Source of the DNA: Dipylidium caninum
Lineage: Eukaryota > Platyhelminthes > Cestoda > Cyclophyllidea > Dipylidiidae
DNA: 64,000 nt
Assembly: GCA_017562135.1 (NCBI GenBank)
Contig: QEYB01001046.1
Location: 1,674,001 to 1,738,000 of the forward strand
Direction of reading: 5' to 3'
The notes under the pieces are model-generated. The model saw nothing but the letters and a program-made list of their open reading frames with translations, did not search any database and was not told where the DNA came from. The position numbers and the translations under genes were made by a program. Shown piece after piece: positions 12,926 to 25,815 of the stretch; position 1 is the first letter of the stretch, and each line of letters begins with the position of its first letter.

Positions 12926-15900
12926 CCGGCCGGTTTTGTGAATTTTCATTTTTACTTTAAATCAGCAATGACCTAGTTGCCAACGCGATAGAATCACGGT
13001 CGAAATGCTATGACGGCTTCCGGCCGTAGCAGGCCCAACGCAATCAACTTTGTCGTGGATGTCTGATAAGAAGTGAGAGAAGGCATAGAACTGTTGGACC
13101 GTCTGCACGACCAGGCAATTGTGGCGCTCTCCGGCCTCGGTCGGAGCAGAAGCAGTAGATGGTGGCAAAAATGAGTAAACGCATGTTAGAGGGAGGCGAG
13201 GTAATTGAAGTGTTTCACCCACCGCCCACAAAATCGCCCACAAAATCGCACCGGTCGGGAGGTGATGCTGTATCGGATCGGCAGCTCGGCAACTGACAAT
13301 GCTGTCCGGCCCCAGCGGGATGTGTGAGAGAGAAGAAAGAGTCAAGACAAGGAGTGCTGGTATCACTGTGATTGGTGGGGGTGGAAACAAGGTGTCCGCA
13401 GGAGGATATAACGCTCAGCTGCGTAATTCTTCGGCATGCAGAACTGGCACATGCCAAGGGAGATGGCGACCGATAAGGTCAACGGTCATGGGACCGGCCA
13501 CGAGGCCGGCGACACTGAGGGACTGGAGACGGAAGAGAAGATGTGCGGAGGTGGCGAGGAGTGTGACAAACCGTCCGAGCATCTGGTGATAAATTGCGTT
13601 GTATGCAGTTGGTTAAAGTGATCTTAACGCAAGGAGAAGTTTGAAATAACCTGAAGTTGCCTAATCTTGTAAAAGTCATGAGAACGTAATTGGCCAATTC
13701 AGTGTGAAAGAAGGTGGTTAAGACTGCGAGGAACTGGGTGGAGAGCAACTGCCGGAGGTGGTAGACGCAGTTCCGTTCACGGAAATTTAAGACAGCCTTG
13801 GTGCATTCTGGTCAAATCTTAACATGTTTATTAGCAAACATCCACAAATCTCATCAAGGTTATCCTCAACGAAGTGAGCCGGGCAGTAGCTGTCAGCAAT
13901 TTCGTGACAAGTGCCACAACAACAACGCGAGCATTGACTTGACTATCCACTCTGTTCTGCTTAGCATTGAGAGAGCAATTTTGTACTGGTGCATAGAATG
14001 CAAAGTGATGAAAAGTACATCGTAGACCCTCTAATGTCACACAATCACTTTTCATGGGATTACGCATTCCAGGAAGGAGGCATCAAGCGAAATAACAGCA
14101 CCATTGGATAACTTAGGCTTAATCAGTATCGTGGCAAAAAGAGCCTGTGAGTTGCTCGATTAATAAGAAGCGAGACCGACCCGGGGCAGCACCGAGATGA
14201 GCACATCGGGGAGGCGGTGCGCTATCCTAACGGCCTTCAGAGCAAGAGACTCGGGAGTGTGCTTGAGACACGTGGGGCGATGCCGAGGGGGCAGGTGGTG
14301 ACGGCGGCCCAAACACGTGACAAGCGCATGCGGGGATGCGAGTGCACCTTCCCTCTGTGCTGGGACGCTGGCCTCACGACTAAGTGTACCGGTGAATGGG
14401 CTTCCGTTGCTGGGAGTTGTCTTTTAGGCCGCACCTACGCCCTGTTCGCTGTGCAGTGCTTAGTCAACATGCATTATCGCATGGGCGAAAGGGTGACAGT
14501 CTACGTACGCACTGATATGCAAGGATGAGGGGCGCAGTTGGGATGTAGCTCCGCCCCCCCCTTCCCCCTCCTCGGCCATTCCGTCTAAGGTTATGTGGTG
14601 TCGGGTTCTTCCGAGCTGGTTAGTGGTCACGACAGACACAGGACTGTGCTTTGCGAAAGCGGCCACTGTGGGTACCGACACTACCAACGGCATGCTCCAA
14701 AATGCCGCTTTATTTGTTACTTCCATACTGAAATAATGTTGCTATTTGGGGTTCGAAGAAGCGGACACCCCAACACCTCCTCTCCATAAGGCTAAATACT
14801 GTGTCTTCACACTCCTTCGGGCAGCAACAGCTTTTTATTCGAGAAATAGGACAGGTGATCACGTCTTCTCAGCCCACAGGAGGGAGCGATCTTCCAATCG
14901 GTGGGGCCACTTTACTCCTCCCATGCTGCCTTGGGTTAGACGCATTTGTCGAGCGTTTTTTATGTCGACCGTGAGATAACGGCTCAATAATCACCCACTC
15001 TCATGCGCAAGAAAATTCCACACCACAGGCTCGCATGAGACGCCTCATCGTTAACAACACCTCGGCACTGAAAAGTAGAGTATCGATAGGGCACTGATTC
15101 CCCTTCACTGAAACTATTAGGGTCGCTTGGGCCACAATGGATCAAGACTCCTCCTCGCGCTAAGAAGTACTGGGTTGGTAACACCGCACCACTCACGCAA
15201 GGTTGTATGATTTGTGGGCACGGACTCCGAGGAGGAAGTCACCAAGCAGCGCCACGATGGCGATATCCGATGTGGGGCAGGAAACTGGATCCACCATTCG
15301 CAAGAACCTTCTCCTCGTATCCCGTGTCGCATACACACTGGTGGTAAAAAGCGTTTTTCGACAACTATCTCCGTTTGTCACTCCAATTATCTCAGTTAAT
15401 GTGGATCTTTCTGTGGTGACGGGCATTCGTGAGGTCGAGGGGAACTTAAGGTGTTGGTCTTCACCTCGACTCGCTCGGTAATTCAAAATCATTTAGGCCG
15501 AGACTTTAATGCCACACAAAATTAAGATCTTGTGAGGATTGATACGCGAATGCAGACCGTTTACTAGGATTGCATACTCAAACTTTTTAGTTTACTTAGA
15601 GTGCATTTTAAAACGAACCGACTTGATGGGTACACTTCAGCCACCCCGTTGTAATCTACTAACGAGAAAAACCTACTGATAGTGAGCTGCAAGGTCCTGA
15701 CGGTGGTTTTTGTACTCCAAACAGGCCGTAGGGAAGCCGATATGAAAGGAAATAGAAGCATAATGAGTGGATTCACCTGGAATAAAAGTGATTAACCTGC
15801 CACAAACCCAAGTTAGAAGTATATCGATGGTCGGAACACCGGATTGATTCAACAGGAGTGTACACTGTAAAGGGCGATGTGACGTGTATAAAATGAAGAG

Positions 15901-16863
15901 AAGCATAGTTAGAGGCACTGTTGTAAATAGTAATCGCACTAAAACATTATTATACAAGGTTCAAAAAAGTCTAGATGGCTATACATTGTCAACTTTATTA
16001 GCAGTTGCGGACCCTCTCGAAGGGTACGACGAACCAGGCGGCACGTTTCCCTAAAAAGATAAAAGGAAGGCATAATTAGGTTAAAGAATACTAGAACTCA
16101 ATGAAATGGTACCAATTAGCATGAGTTAAGGAGTCTTTATGGGTTGGGGCCCCAACTATCATATTATGAGAATATTGTCGACGTGTTCAGTAATCTTAAC
16201 GTTTTGTGCGAAGTTAGATAACATAAGTAGCTTTACGACATTTACAAAATGAATTGAGACGCGCTCCGAAGCTAAATTAAACGGAATTTTAGAAAATAAT
16301 AATAAAGACCTTATTATGAATTCAAGTGTTACCTAAAAATAAATTTGCTAATGGCAATTGGAATTATAATCTCATAATCCACACGTCATTACATGTAGTC
16401 TAATTTCATAATTTAAAAAAACAACTCAACATCGTATATGAAATCTAAGAAAAAAATTGCCTCAAAATGAGGGAAGCATTTGACTAAACAAAAGCTTATG
16501 ACTAAGTAGAATAAGGATAGAGAAGAAATTTAGTTCAAAGCAAATTAAATTGGACAAAGTAGAACTAACATCCACGACAACTGTTAACCATTATTCTACT
16601 TTTTCAGAAACGACGATAATTAAAAAACATTTTATCAGAACACCCTCAGAGAAGAACGAAAAGATAGGAAGTAGGTCACCAATATCGGTAAGATACAAGT
16701 ATTTCCTCACGGTATGTCTCAAAAATGTAGGAGAAACTTAGAAATTATCCTATAAAATGAGAATTTGTGCATCTCAAGAAGAGCAGTAGTTTTTATGATG
16801 AAGTCTTAAAAATCCCTATTGCTCTATTAGTTAACAAAACAACCAATATTTTAGAGAAGAATG
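12926..16863. other. Long gene-poor stretch
   Basis: About 3.9 kb between the mariner remnant and the 3' end of the tyrosyl-tRNA synthetase gene. Open frames up to 142 codons exist on both strands (for example 12962-13390 on - and 14217-14528 on +), but none has a domain or splice pattern I recognise. The right part (16080-16860) is strongly AT-rich and may contain the 3' UTR of the synthetase gene. Confidence 0.5.
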
Positions 16864-19374
16864 CTAGAACTTACCAATCTGCAATATGCTTAATCCAGTG
16901 GCAGAATCCGCTGCACGCCAGGCTTCCCCTACAAGCGCCTCCGATGAGGCAAACAACTGTCGAAGACAACGGCGCTCCTTGCAGTCAGAACAGTCCTCAC
17001 AAGGTCCACTACTGTGAGGAGCGAGTAATTGATGTCCATTAAGGGTAACTCCGCGATGTTCCACCGAGAGACTGGTGCCTCGGTCGCATTCGCTGGAAAT
17101 GGCGGCCTTGAGGACCTCATGGAGGCGATCCAGGGGTCCCACATCTGAGGGCGCCTTGTCGTGGATAACGGGAAGGGGACCTTCCTGAGGTGCGGTGTAA
17201 TGAGCCAAGCAGGCCAAAAGAAAATTGCGTTCGGTGGGGCTCAAACCCTCCGAGAGTGCCAACATGGGAAGCATTTGAGTGGTGTTGATGGAACTCGATG
17301 AATAGAGTACCCGGGATGCTAGCTCACTAGCTTGGAGACAGCCAGCTGAAGGTAAAATCCTTATTATATACTACACAGCTATCAAATGTCGAATATCCTC
17401 TAAACCGCAAGTTGAAATTATAAAAGGCACACTTTCAATGTTATTTTACTCTATCCTGCTAAGGTCTTCCAGCTACTCATTCATGAAATCTACATGCGGA
17501 ACTTTTAATAAGTCAGCTCTAAATGCACCTTCAACCCAAGAAAATAGGAAGAAATGTGGACAGAATAAAGCTAATTAGGAAAGAAAGAACAAGGCAAAAC
17601 AGTAGTAAATACAAAAAGGCACTAAATGATACATCAGCATAACCCAAATTCGTGTGGATGCGGTCGAGTATAAAGTGCGCGATGGCACAAAACGAACCTC
17701 CATGAACAAGGAGCGTGAGCTCTTGTGCCAAAGCTCGTTGAGTTGGTCTACGCGAAGGGTTTTTCTAAAATATCAATTTAACCAAGCTAAAAGTGGGTAT
17801 GCTCGTGGGTAGTACAAAAGGTAAATAACAGACCTTCTGGTCTAACAGAAGTTGTTCAATTTCCTCCGGAGAAAAAAAGGAGAGACACTTGATGAACTGG
17901 GCCGTCATGAGCTTGTCGGGGAGATTGAGTATCCTCTGGTAAAAGTGGAAGGGCCGGAGGCACTTTGGATTCAACCATATCACATTTTCCTGATTGTTCG
18001 AAGTAGTTTTGCCTATCTTTGATCCATCGCCTGCAAGCAGCAATGGTACCGTCAAACCTAAATGAAAAAAAATCGGCCCAAGGGTTACTATCGCCCCACG
18101 ATATCAAACAGGCAAACAAACAGGAGGAATTTATACCAGAAAACGGTTTTATGGCTACTAGACAAAACGACCTATGAAATTTCTAAAAAAGTGTGAAATG
18201 AGAAACAAACCAAATTGAGAGAAATTTGAAATATTTATATTTCCCATTAGTAGAATCTCGGAAACAAAGAATTCTGAAGTCCAAACCTAGCCCAAAGAAT
18301 AACCATAGTAAACCGGAATGAATTATCCATAGTCAGGTAAAGCGAGAAGATAGCTAAATTTACCAAACGCAGACTCAGTAATCTTGCGTCTAATAGGGCG
18401 ATTCCAGTATCGATATTTCCGATTTGGTCGTTTCCCCCAAGCTAAACAATTGCAGAAAAGGAGCATTTCAAACCTGAACGCAACAATCGTGATTTTGGTA
18501 CAGGTGGAGGAAGTCGTAGGCCTGAAGCATGGGGTATATGAACTCCTTCATACTCATTCCCGAACCACAGGCTTCACGAATCTTAACGCTTAAGAGGACA
18601 ATGACGATACGAGCAGTTAAGATTTACTTTAACCAAAGTGGGAAAACTGGATTTACCTATCCTTATTTGCCATTTCCTGGTATCGCACAAAAGCAGCAAC
18701 TTCTTGGACAAAGTCCAATAATTTTTCGTTTCTCATCCACTCCATATTATTCATTACCTCGAAATCTCCAGGGTCGCGCAAAAGGGTGAAATTTGGTAAA
18801 AATTGTTCCGTAAAATTATTTTGCATAGTAAGGAAGGCTTCCCGAAAGTGCGCTGCATTTGAGGCGCACATTTCACCAGTAATCGGCACTCTGGGGTCCT
18901 TCCGACCAGTTGGGTCACCGACTAGTGAAGTTGCCTCGCCAATCTTATGTCAAACATGAAGTGGGTTAAATGCAACTAACCAGGCTGATAACGCTATTTC
19001 CTGAGGCTTGTAAACGCAGCAACCCAGTAAAAGCGACTAGATTCCCCAATTGCAAACTTTCGGCGGTTGTATCGAAGCCGCAATACACCTTAAGTTTGTT
19101 GGACTTCTCTATATCTTCTAAGTATCCATCACTACTGATAGAGAGTAGTTAGATTGCTTACCACATTTGCGGCAAAACACTCACGTAATAACCGCTCGAT
19201 CGCAGGGAAGAGATACACGTGCAGCTGTGGTACTTCGCTGTTGTTGCTAAAAATGCGATTAACTGCTTTGCACGCATGGCGAATACACTCATTGGGCGGA
19301 ACGTGGAACTGCGACGAGTGACACTGTTTTGAAATTAGCGCCCCTATCAAATTTCGCCAACACCTCAAAAACAC
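16864..19374 (-). CDS. YARS2: Mitochondrial tyrosyl-tRNA synthetase, with apparent 1-nt frameshift
   Basis: Model complement(join(16864..17345,17698..17764,17834..18057,18364..18441,18474..18588,18657..18943,18981..19088,19162..19374)), about 524 aa once the missing base is allowed for. It charges tRNA-Tyr in mitochondria; the first ~70 residues look like a targeting and linker region. Class I TyrRS blocks are 'VYCGFDTTAESLQLGNLVA' (HIGH region), 'TSLVGDPTGRK', 'MLQAYDFLHLYQNHDCCVQ', 'LGGNDQIGNIDTGI', 'ESAFGLTVPLL', 'GSKIGKTTSN' (KMSKS equivalent), 'NVIWLNPKCLRPFHFYQ', 'RALAQELTLLVHG' and an S4-like C-terminus ending 'GLSILQIGKF'. Exon 18364-18441 changes frame between 'NIDTGI' and 'RRKITESAFG' at a run of three C (plus 18396-18398), as if one base were missing. 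The first His of HIGH is Gln (QLGN). The acceptor of exon 2 could be 19106 instead of 19088. Two introns are 32 and 37 nt. Confidence 0.9.
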
Positions 19375-19538
19375 GCAAAAATAGACGCAAACGTCCTTAA
19401 AAATTTTTATTTAATTGTAAAATCAGGATTTTTGTTTAATGTTTATTTATATTTATTTAACATGCAAGGCGCTGAACCGGCAATCAAGGTCATTTATGCG
19501 CTCAAATCCCAGCGGTGGTCGCTGCCTCTCGGCGTATC
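19375..19538. promoter_or_regulatory. Shared bidirectional promoter region
   Basis: Only 164 bp separate the ATG of the mitochondrial tyrosyl-tRNA synthetase gene (-) from the ATG of the U11/U12 65K gene (+). The gap has an AT-rich core (about 19395-19460, poly-T and TTTATT runs) flanked by more GC-rich ends. Promoters and both 5' UTRs must fit here unless a distant untranslated exon exists. Co-regulation is an inference; I see no clear TATA or CCAAT box. Confidence 0.45.
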
Positions 19539-22500
19539 ATGTTGGTTAAAGAGGCTTTCGATGGGCTGCGGGTGTTGCATTTTAAAAATTTCGCTTATGA
19601 ATTGAACTCTAGTGATATTGATAGTCTTTTAAAGCGTCTTGGCGCCGTAAATACCCAAATATATCTTTCGTGCAAACCTGAAACAAATGTAGGCACTAAT
19701 TTTCTCTTTTACTGACAATGCAGCATCGAGCTCTGGCCGAATTTAGAAGCACCGAAGACTGTTGGCGGTTGATCAAATCCCTGCACCAGCGCGAATTATG
19801 TGGACATCGTCTGATTATCGTGTTTGGACGTTACAGTCACTGTGCCTTCGGTTGCACAAAACCAGACGACATTAAAAAGTCACTTACCGAACCCTCTCTC
19901 CCGGAATGGGTCAAGGCAGTTACTTCACTATCGGCTAAATGGTTACCAGGCAACAGTCTATTTCAAGCCTTTTATTCATACCCCAAAGCGACACCATCCA
20001 TTCTCACTAATATAATACGATGCCTAGTCTCGGTGACCGCCTTTTATGTACAAGTGAGTTATTCCTATGGTGTACATTTTGAGGCAACTGCTCTGACAAA
20101 AATATGCCCCTAGGTGTTGGCGACCAACACGACATAAATTAGCATTTGCCTTTACCTAACCTCAGTTACTTGCGCACTTTGAGCCCAAACCTCGGATGCA
20201 TTGAATGCGATCCTGTGTGAAAGTCCCCAAAAATTCCTTTTCCTAGGACCTTAATCGTTGTGTGATTCGTGAATTGACTTATTGCGTATGACTGCTACTC
20301 GCTGTTGCGAGATTTTGCATTTCAATTTATTTTATCTAGTTTTCTCGCGACGGTGGACATTTCAACGTTAAACAATGCTCCATATTTTATTCGTATCCTT
20401 TCTTATTTTTTCTCATATTGCTACTTTGTATAGGCTTGTCAGATGCACATCTAAGTAGTGACTATTTTGCATGCTAATTGGATCGACTCGAATACACTTT
20501 CACTGATAATCTTCCTTATCAGACGCTCCACTTGATGAATCGATTAAATTTGCCGGCGCCATTTTGTGATACGAGTGAGTTTCCCGGCAACTTGTTTGTC
20601 CTCACCGAGGAGGAACTCTCTCACCTTACCGCTCTGCCGTGCACCTCTCCGACGGAGGATGTTCCCGAGGAGATGGACGTATCGAGCGGACCCGAGAGCG
20701 AGTTTAGCGGTGGTGGTGAGTGTCCCCTTCCCCTTAACCTATGTAGATTCAAGTGACAACTGTGCTGCATCTGCTGCTCCCGGAAAGCGCATCACCGCGC
20801 CCCGCAAACCCTTAACCAAATTAAAGGCTGGATTACTAAAACGCCTAGAAAGGCGGTTAGACGCCCGTGGCAAAGCATTAAGACAGGCACCATATCCGCT
20901 GTTGAGTGAAGCTGTGGAGGACGGAACGCCCGAGCAGCCCTCTTCACAAGGGAGGCTCGCGGAGCCTTTGTTTGAGGAATGCGTTATGGTCACTGCGCCG
21001 CGCATAGAAATGCGCCTTTTTCATCCCCTTGAGGAAGCGATTGGGTCTAATGCAAGCGAGACGGTTTCTGGTTTCGGCGTGTTTTCGGCCACGAAATCTG
21101 TCAATACAGAAACTATTTTAAAAGGTAAGTTGTTGAAATATTCACACGAGGTTGGTTGCATTTTCGCTTTCTGGCTTTTGATGGCTACACGTAACTACTT
21201 TGTATAGATGTCCCCCCTCCCCCACAAGGCATTTCATTCCGGGTTTCATTCAGTGCGGCCATGTTTAAATTTTTCTTTTGTGGTTATTTTATCTTGCTGA
21301 CAGGGATTAGTAGTCTCGACGGCCGACTACTTATTCAAGTTGGTAGTATTTCTCTTTGTAAATTGTAATAAAAGGGATCCATTTCGGTCCTCGAAGTGTA
21401 TGAGCGAAAAGTGGCACATTTGCCTAATCGTCCTTGCAGTGTGAACTAGTGAAGGGGTTTATAGCAGCAGATCTGAGTAATAGAAACTTAGCATAAACCA
21501 TATCTGATTTTTCTTTATGTAAGTGTCTGTTTTACGGTTTTCTTTGATTTTACATATGAGAAATAATTTGATAAGCATTTTTTAAACTTTTAAATAAACC
21601 AGTGCCCGAAGTCGTCTCGAATCTCTATCAGCTTTACAAATTCCTAGACATATGTAGGTGGTTTCGAAGGTTCTTTGTTAGCACCTTTATCCTGTCTTGT
21701 TCACAGGGCTGCAACCTGCAGAAGAGGCTCCATTTCCTACTCACCGTCTCCTATCACCCACCGAAAAGGGGAAGGAGGGGGAAGAAAGTAGTGCTAGTGA
21801 AGAGGAAGATGAATACCTATCCAAACCGCGTCCGCTGTCACTTGACGAACTTGACATAGGTAGAGCGTCACAAGCGGATCTGGGTCGTAATCCCCATTTT
21901 TAGCAGGTTCACCGACGCAGGCCCTCCTTCCTCGCGTTTATACGTCAAGAATCTGCATAAACGAACTACTGAAGACGATCTCTGGCGTGTGTTCGGTTCA
22001 TTCCGACGAGGTGGCCTTGGGAAGGCGGCTCCCAGTCAGTTTTCAATCCAGTTGTTAACCGGTGGAAGAATGAGAGGTAGGCTTTTTAACATCCTACTGA
22101 TTAGCAGTTTCAGCAAGTATTTTATTTTGTCACATATTGCAGGCCCTCTTCATTTTTACCCTATATTAGTTAAGACTTCAGTCGAATCTCAGCCACTTGC
22201 ACAAAGTCATTAAAGGTGCCAGTTACTCTTTTGGGGATGCATTTTCTCCATGTTGTTTGGACTAATTTTGGCAAGTCGCACTGCACGATGTTAGATGGTT
22301 TCGTTACAAAGCCATGTGGTTATGTTTTCTTCCAAATTTTGGAATATATTAAATGTTAATAGTCTCCACGGTCTGTGCTGTATATTTTTCTGAGCATTCG
22401 GCCCGTTTTCGACTGTATGGAACACAGGCTTCTTGACCATACCTGGTTTTAGGCTTCTACGAACTTATTTGCTTTTTGGTTGATAAAGCGGAGAGTCGTC

Positions 22501-23810
22501 CCTGACCATATTCCGCCGCGAAGGCTTAAAGCATTTTTTTTAACCTCTTACATGTTTACTAAGTGAACCGATGTCTTCCATGCGTATGTGGGGAAGAATG
22601 TCACTTCTCATTCATTTCACGTTTTGGTAGAGACTCTAAGGAAACACGTTTTTTGCCTCATATCCTCTCCTCACCAATCATTGCTGACTTCGTGCATTGT
22701 CATCAGCGCCAATAATTTTCTGCCATCTGATCACATTTCTTTAGGAGAAAGTGGTTATGATGTACGAATTTCTCCATGCTAACTTGGCGCGTTTCATCAT
22801 CCAATTTAAATCCCGCTAACCTTGACTTTTTGTGGTCTGATTTTGTGTTTCACAATGACATGATTTCCTAAATTGGTTGTCGACGCAGAGGGTGGGGAGC
22901 GACTTTTCACATTTGTGTTAATCTATTCCAGCTTAAGCCATTTCGCGTTTTGTCTTCAGTTGAGGAATCGGATGAAAAGCATTAGCATTTGAGCACCAAC
23001 TCCTAACATTGCAATCTCTCCGACTACTACTGTAGTCAATCACTTGAGAAAAATTAAATGAGTTCATGTTGCGCTCATTCTCTCTTGCTCTCTTCTACAG
23101 CATGTTGCCCACTCCAACCTCCTAACAATTGGCATCTATTTGAAGACTGTTAGTAGATGCTCTTCTAGTTTGATTTCCTAACTTCGTTTAACATCTTTTT
23201 CTTCTTCCTCAATTATTACCTTTGTTCTGTCATTGCTCTTTGCCTACGCCAACTCGGAAGGATTGCCGCAAGATATGTCTTAACTCATCATTCAGACCAT
23301 TTTTCCGTGATATCGGCCCTTTCCTTGATCTCCCCTTATCACACCTCTATCAGTAAAGAGAAGCATATTCGCTAGGCGTACGCAGTTGATTTATGGTTCA
23401 TAGGCTGTTCCTTTTCACTTTCTCCCTTTTATATGGTGCTCTCAGGAAGGCATCTCTTCTCAGCAATGTGCATTTATTCCTACCTTGCAGGTCTTTTCCT
23501 CAACTCTGTTTGCATGCATGCATACAATCAATATCTAATCGTATGATATAAATTTCCTGTCAAAGTCGACGTCTTGACGGAGATGTTGTTGACATTGGCG
23601 TGCCTTTATTTGTCACCTTCCTTCTCCATCAATCTGCCCTCTTGACTCTGCCTTGTAGGACAGGCCTTCGTTGCTTTCGACTCGATTGACTTGGCCACAG
23701 AGGCGATGAACGCTAGCCATGGTTACCTGCTCAACGGCAAGCCGATGCACGTCCAATTCGCGCGGGGCAGCATTGCTAAAGCCGATCCCAACAGCCTTGT
23801 GGAAAAGTAG
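19539..23810 (+). CDS. RNPC3: U11/U12 snRNP 65 kDa protein (RNA-binding region-containing 3)
   Basis: Model join(19539..19688,19724..20053,20523..20715,20747..21124,21707..21859,21921..22076,23659..23810), 503 aa, close to the human protein; all phases agree. In animals this protein bridges U11 and U12 in the minor spliceosome: the C-terminal RRM binds the U12 3' hairpin and the N-terminus contacts the U11-59K protein. Seen here: RRM1 (residues ~10-90, 'LRVLHFKNFAYELN' to 'RALAEFRS' to 'GHRLIIVFGR'), the family block 'YPKATPSILTNII' then 'TLHLMNRLNLPAPF', an acidic middle with 'SSASEEEDEYLSKPRP', and RRM2 with RNP2 'RLYVKNL' and RNP1 'GQAFVAF'. A stop directly follows 'NSLVEK'. Introns of 35 and 31 nt contrast with a last intron of 1582 nt. 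The start is the first in-frame ATG; an upstream GTG was ignored. Confidence 0.92.
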
Positions 23811-25815
23811 AGACACCGCCAAATCGTGTTCGTCTATTGGTAATTAGATCGATTTGACAGACCCCTTCCTGGGGTCAAGTGCTAACCGATAACCGGGAGT
23901 GGCAATCGTTTTTAAATGTATTTTGGGGCACCTCAAGTGCCATCCACAGTCAATCTTACTCTCAATATAAAATCTGACTGTGCTAAGGTCTTCTCCAAAT
24001 GCAATGTGGGAAGTAGTCCTGCACTTTGGCGAGGTGGAATACCCCTGTGAAGGTCTTGGCAAGTACTGAGCCTGCGTTAACTTTCTCTTGGGCTGTCAGA
24101 AACCGCTGCAAGACCTTGTTGAGAGAAGTGGGCCTTTCTAGGGCAATCGCTTGGTGGCGGAATCCTACACGTGCTTATGCAAGGACGGTGAGGGCACAGT
24201 CTTCTCTGAGGCTCTCTGGTGTGCTGAATCTCTTACTGGCTTAGGTTTGCATGCTTAGAAGTGATGCCACTTGACACGGAAAGGCAGCGTCCACAGGTGT
24301 ACCAATAATGTGGGTGATCTGGCATAGGAGTAGTGGAGCTCTCGAAAATCCCCACCATCTCGACGAATCTTGGTAATTTTCCCGCGTTCCCGCCGTTCTC
24401 ACTTGATTTAAGGCCACATTGGCACTCCGTTAATTCTGGTGGGTTCGTAAGTAAGTGAATACCCGGAGGTATGGGGTCTCTGACGTCTCACTCCCCTGTT
24501 TTCAACGTAGCTGCCTTGGCGCTCTTCTGGTCTGGACACGTTTTGTTGCCGTGGCCGATGCTCGTGGCCCAGTAATTGAGCTCTTCTACGTTAACAGTAG
24601 CCGTCGCAGTGAGAGAAATGGCAGATGCACTCACAATTCATACATCCCATGTGGGGCACTATTTTAATGATAACACCAAGAATTAGGGCAGAGTTGGCTC
24701 AACTAATTGAGATGAGTTGAGGACTGGAACAGCTTAACTATGCCTTTTGTAGACTGGTATGCGAGGGTGTACTGCCTCTCCACTGAGAAGCAGAATTTTC
24801 AGGCTGAAGGTGGTAGGTGCGGCCCACGAAAGTAATTCCATTATGCGAATAGGCAGGGCAAAGTAGTGATACCCCAACTGTTGGATTAGCATCCACGCCG
24901 AAGTGTCTTTCAACTGACCGTGGGCTGCAGACTCTCTCATCACCAGCGTCTGTTGATTAGACGCCTCATTGGCTGTCTCCCCGCCTTCAACTTGGGCTGT
25001 GTGTGAGGCAAACTTCGTCCTCCCCCGTTTTCATTACTGAAACTTTGCTTGACCCAATCACACGCCCCAAAAGAATAATGAGGGGCATCTGAGTGTCCAC
25101 CTGTCACAGAGGGTCGTTACTGAAAAGCGGAGGCCCCCGAGAATAGTGCCTCTTGTTTTTCGCTAAACAGCTCTCCTTTAATTCTGCTTCCCGAGAAAAT
25201 TGCACAAACGCCACCAACGGCCGAGCACATCCCTGCTTGAGGCTCCCCTGTGATAGGCGTGTGAGGCTCTCAGCTCATGTGAGGGTTCCCACTTGTTCAG
25301 GCTGTAAGGAATCGACTTGTAACTCGCCAAAAGTGCTACATTGGCGGGAAGGCCTGGCGCGTGTCTCCTGTCCGCGGTCCCTTCTTGCGGTACTTGTGAA
25401 ATTGCCTTACCTTGTGGGTAAGTGTGGGGGCCTCTCGAACACAATCCGACCAAGTTTCCACTGCCTGTACTCATGCAATGGGTCACGTCCTCCCGCAAAG
25501 CCAAGGCTGTTTAGACGTTGAAAATGGCACCATTTTAGGAAAATGAGTTCAAGAAACTTGTCACTCATCATGAATAGGTTGATGTTAGAAACAATGCAAG
25601 ACGAAGCACATCGAGATGACGGGGTTTAATGCAGTCATATCAAAAATCATAGTTTAGTTGTCATTAGTCTCGTTAATAATGGGAAAGGGCGACGTGAACC
25701 AATGCCGCCAAGGTTTGTCTTCGCTCGTGCTCTCATGGAGATCACCAAAAGACCGCTTTTAATGATATCAGAAAGAATCACGGTAGACATGGTTAAATTT
25801 AAGGGAAATTCGACC
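23811..25815. other. Intergenic DNA between convergent genes
   Basis: Between the 3' ends of the RNPC3-like gene (+) and ABC gene A (-). Open frames up to 122 codons (25153-25521 on +) show no domain. A canonical AATAAA signal could not be placed for either gene. No transposon, tRNA or repeat array was recognised. Confidence 0.5.

Noticed and set aside
12962..13390. A 142-codon open frame on the - strand beside the mariner remnant
   Set aside because: Low-complexity composition, no recognisable domain, and no second exon to join.
16755..16866. An extra 3' intron after 'LQI' in the tyrosyl-tRNA synthetase, suggested by a gtaagt sequence
   Set aside because: Reading straight through gives 'IGKF' and a stop, matching the usual end of the family. 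A spliced version would stop at once after one Gly.
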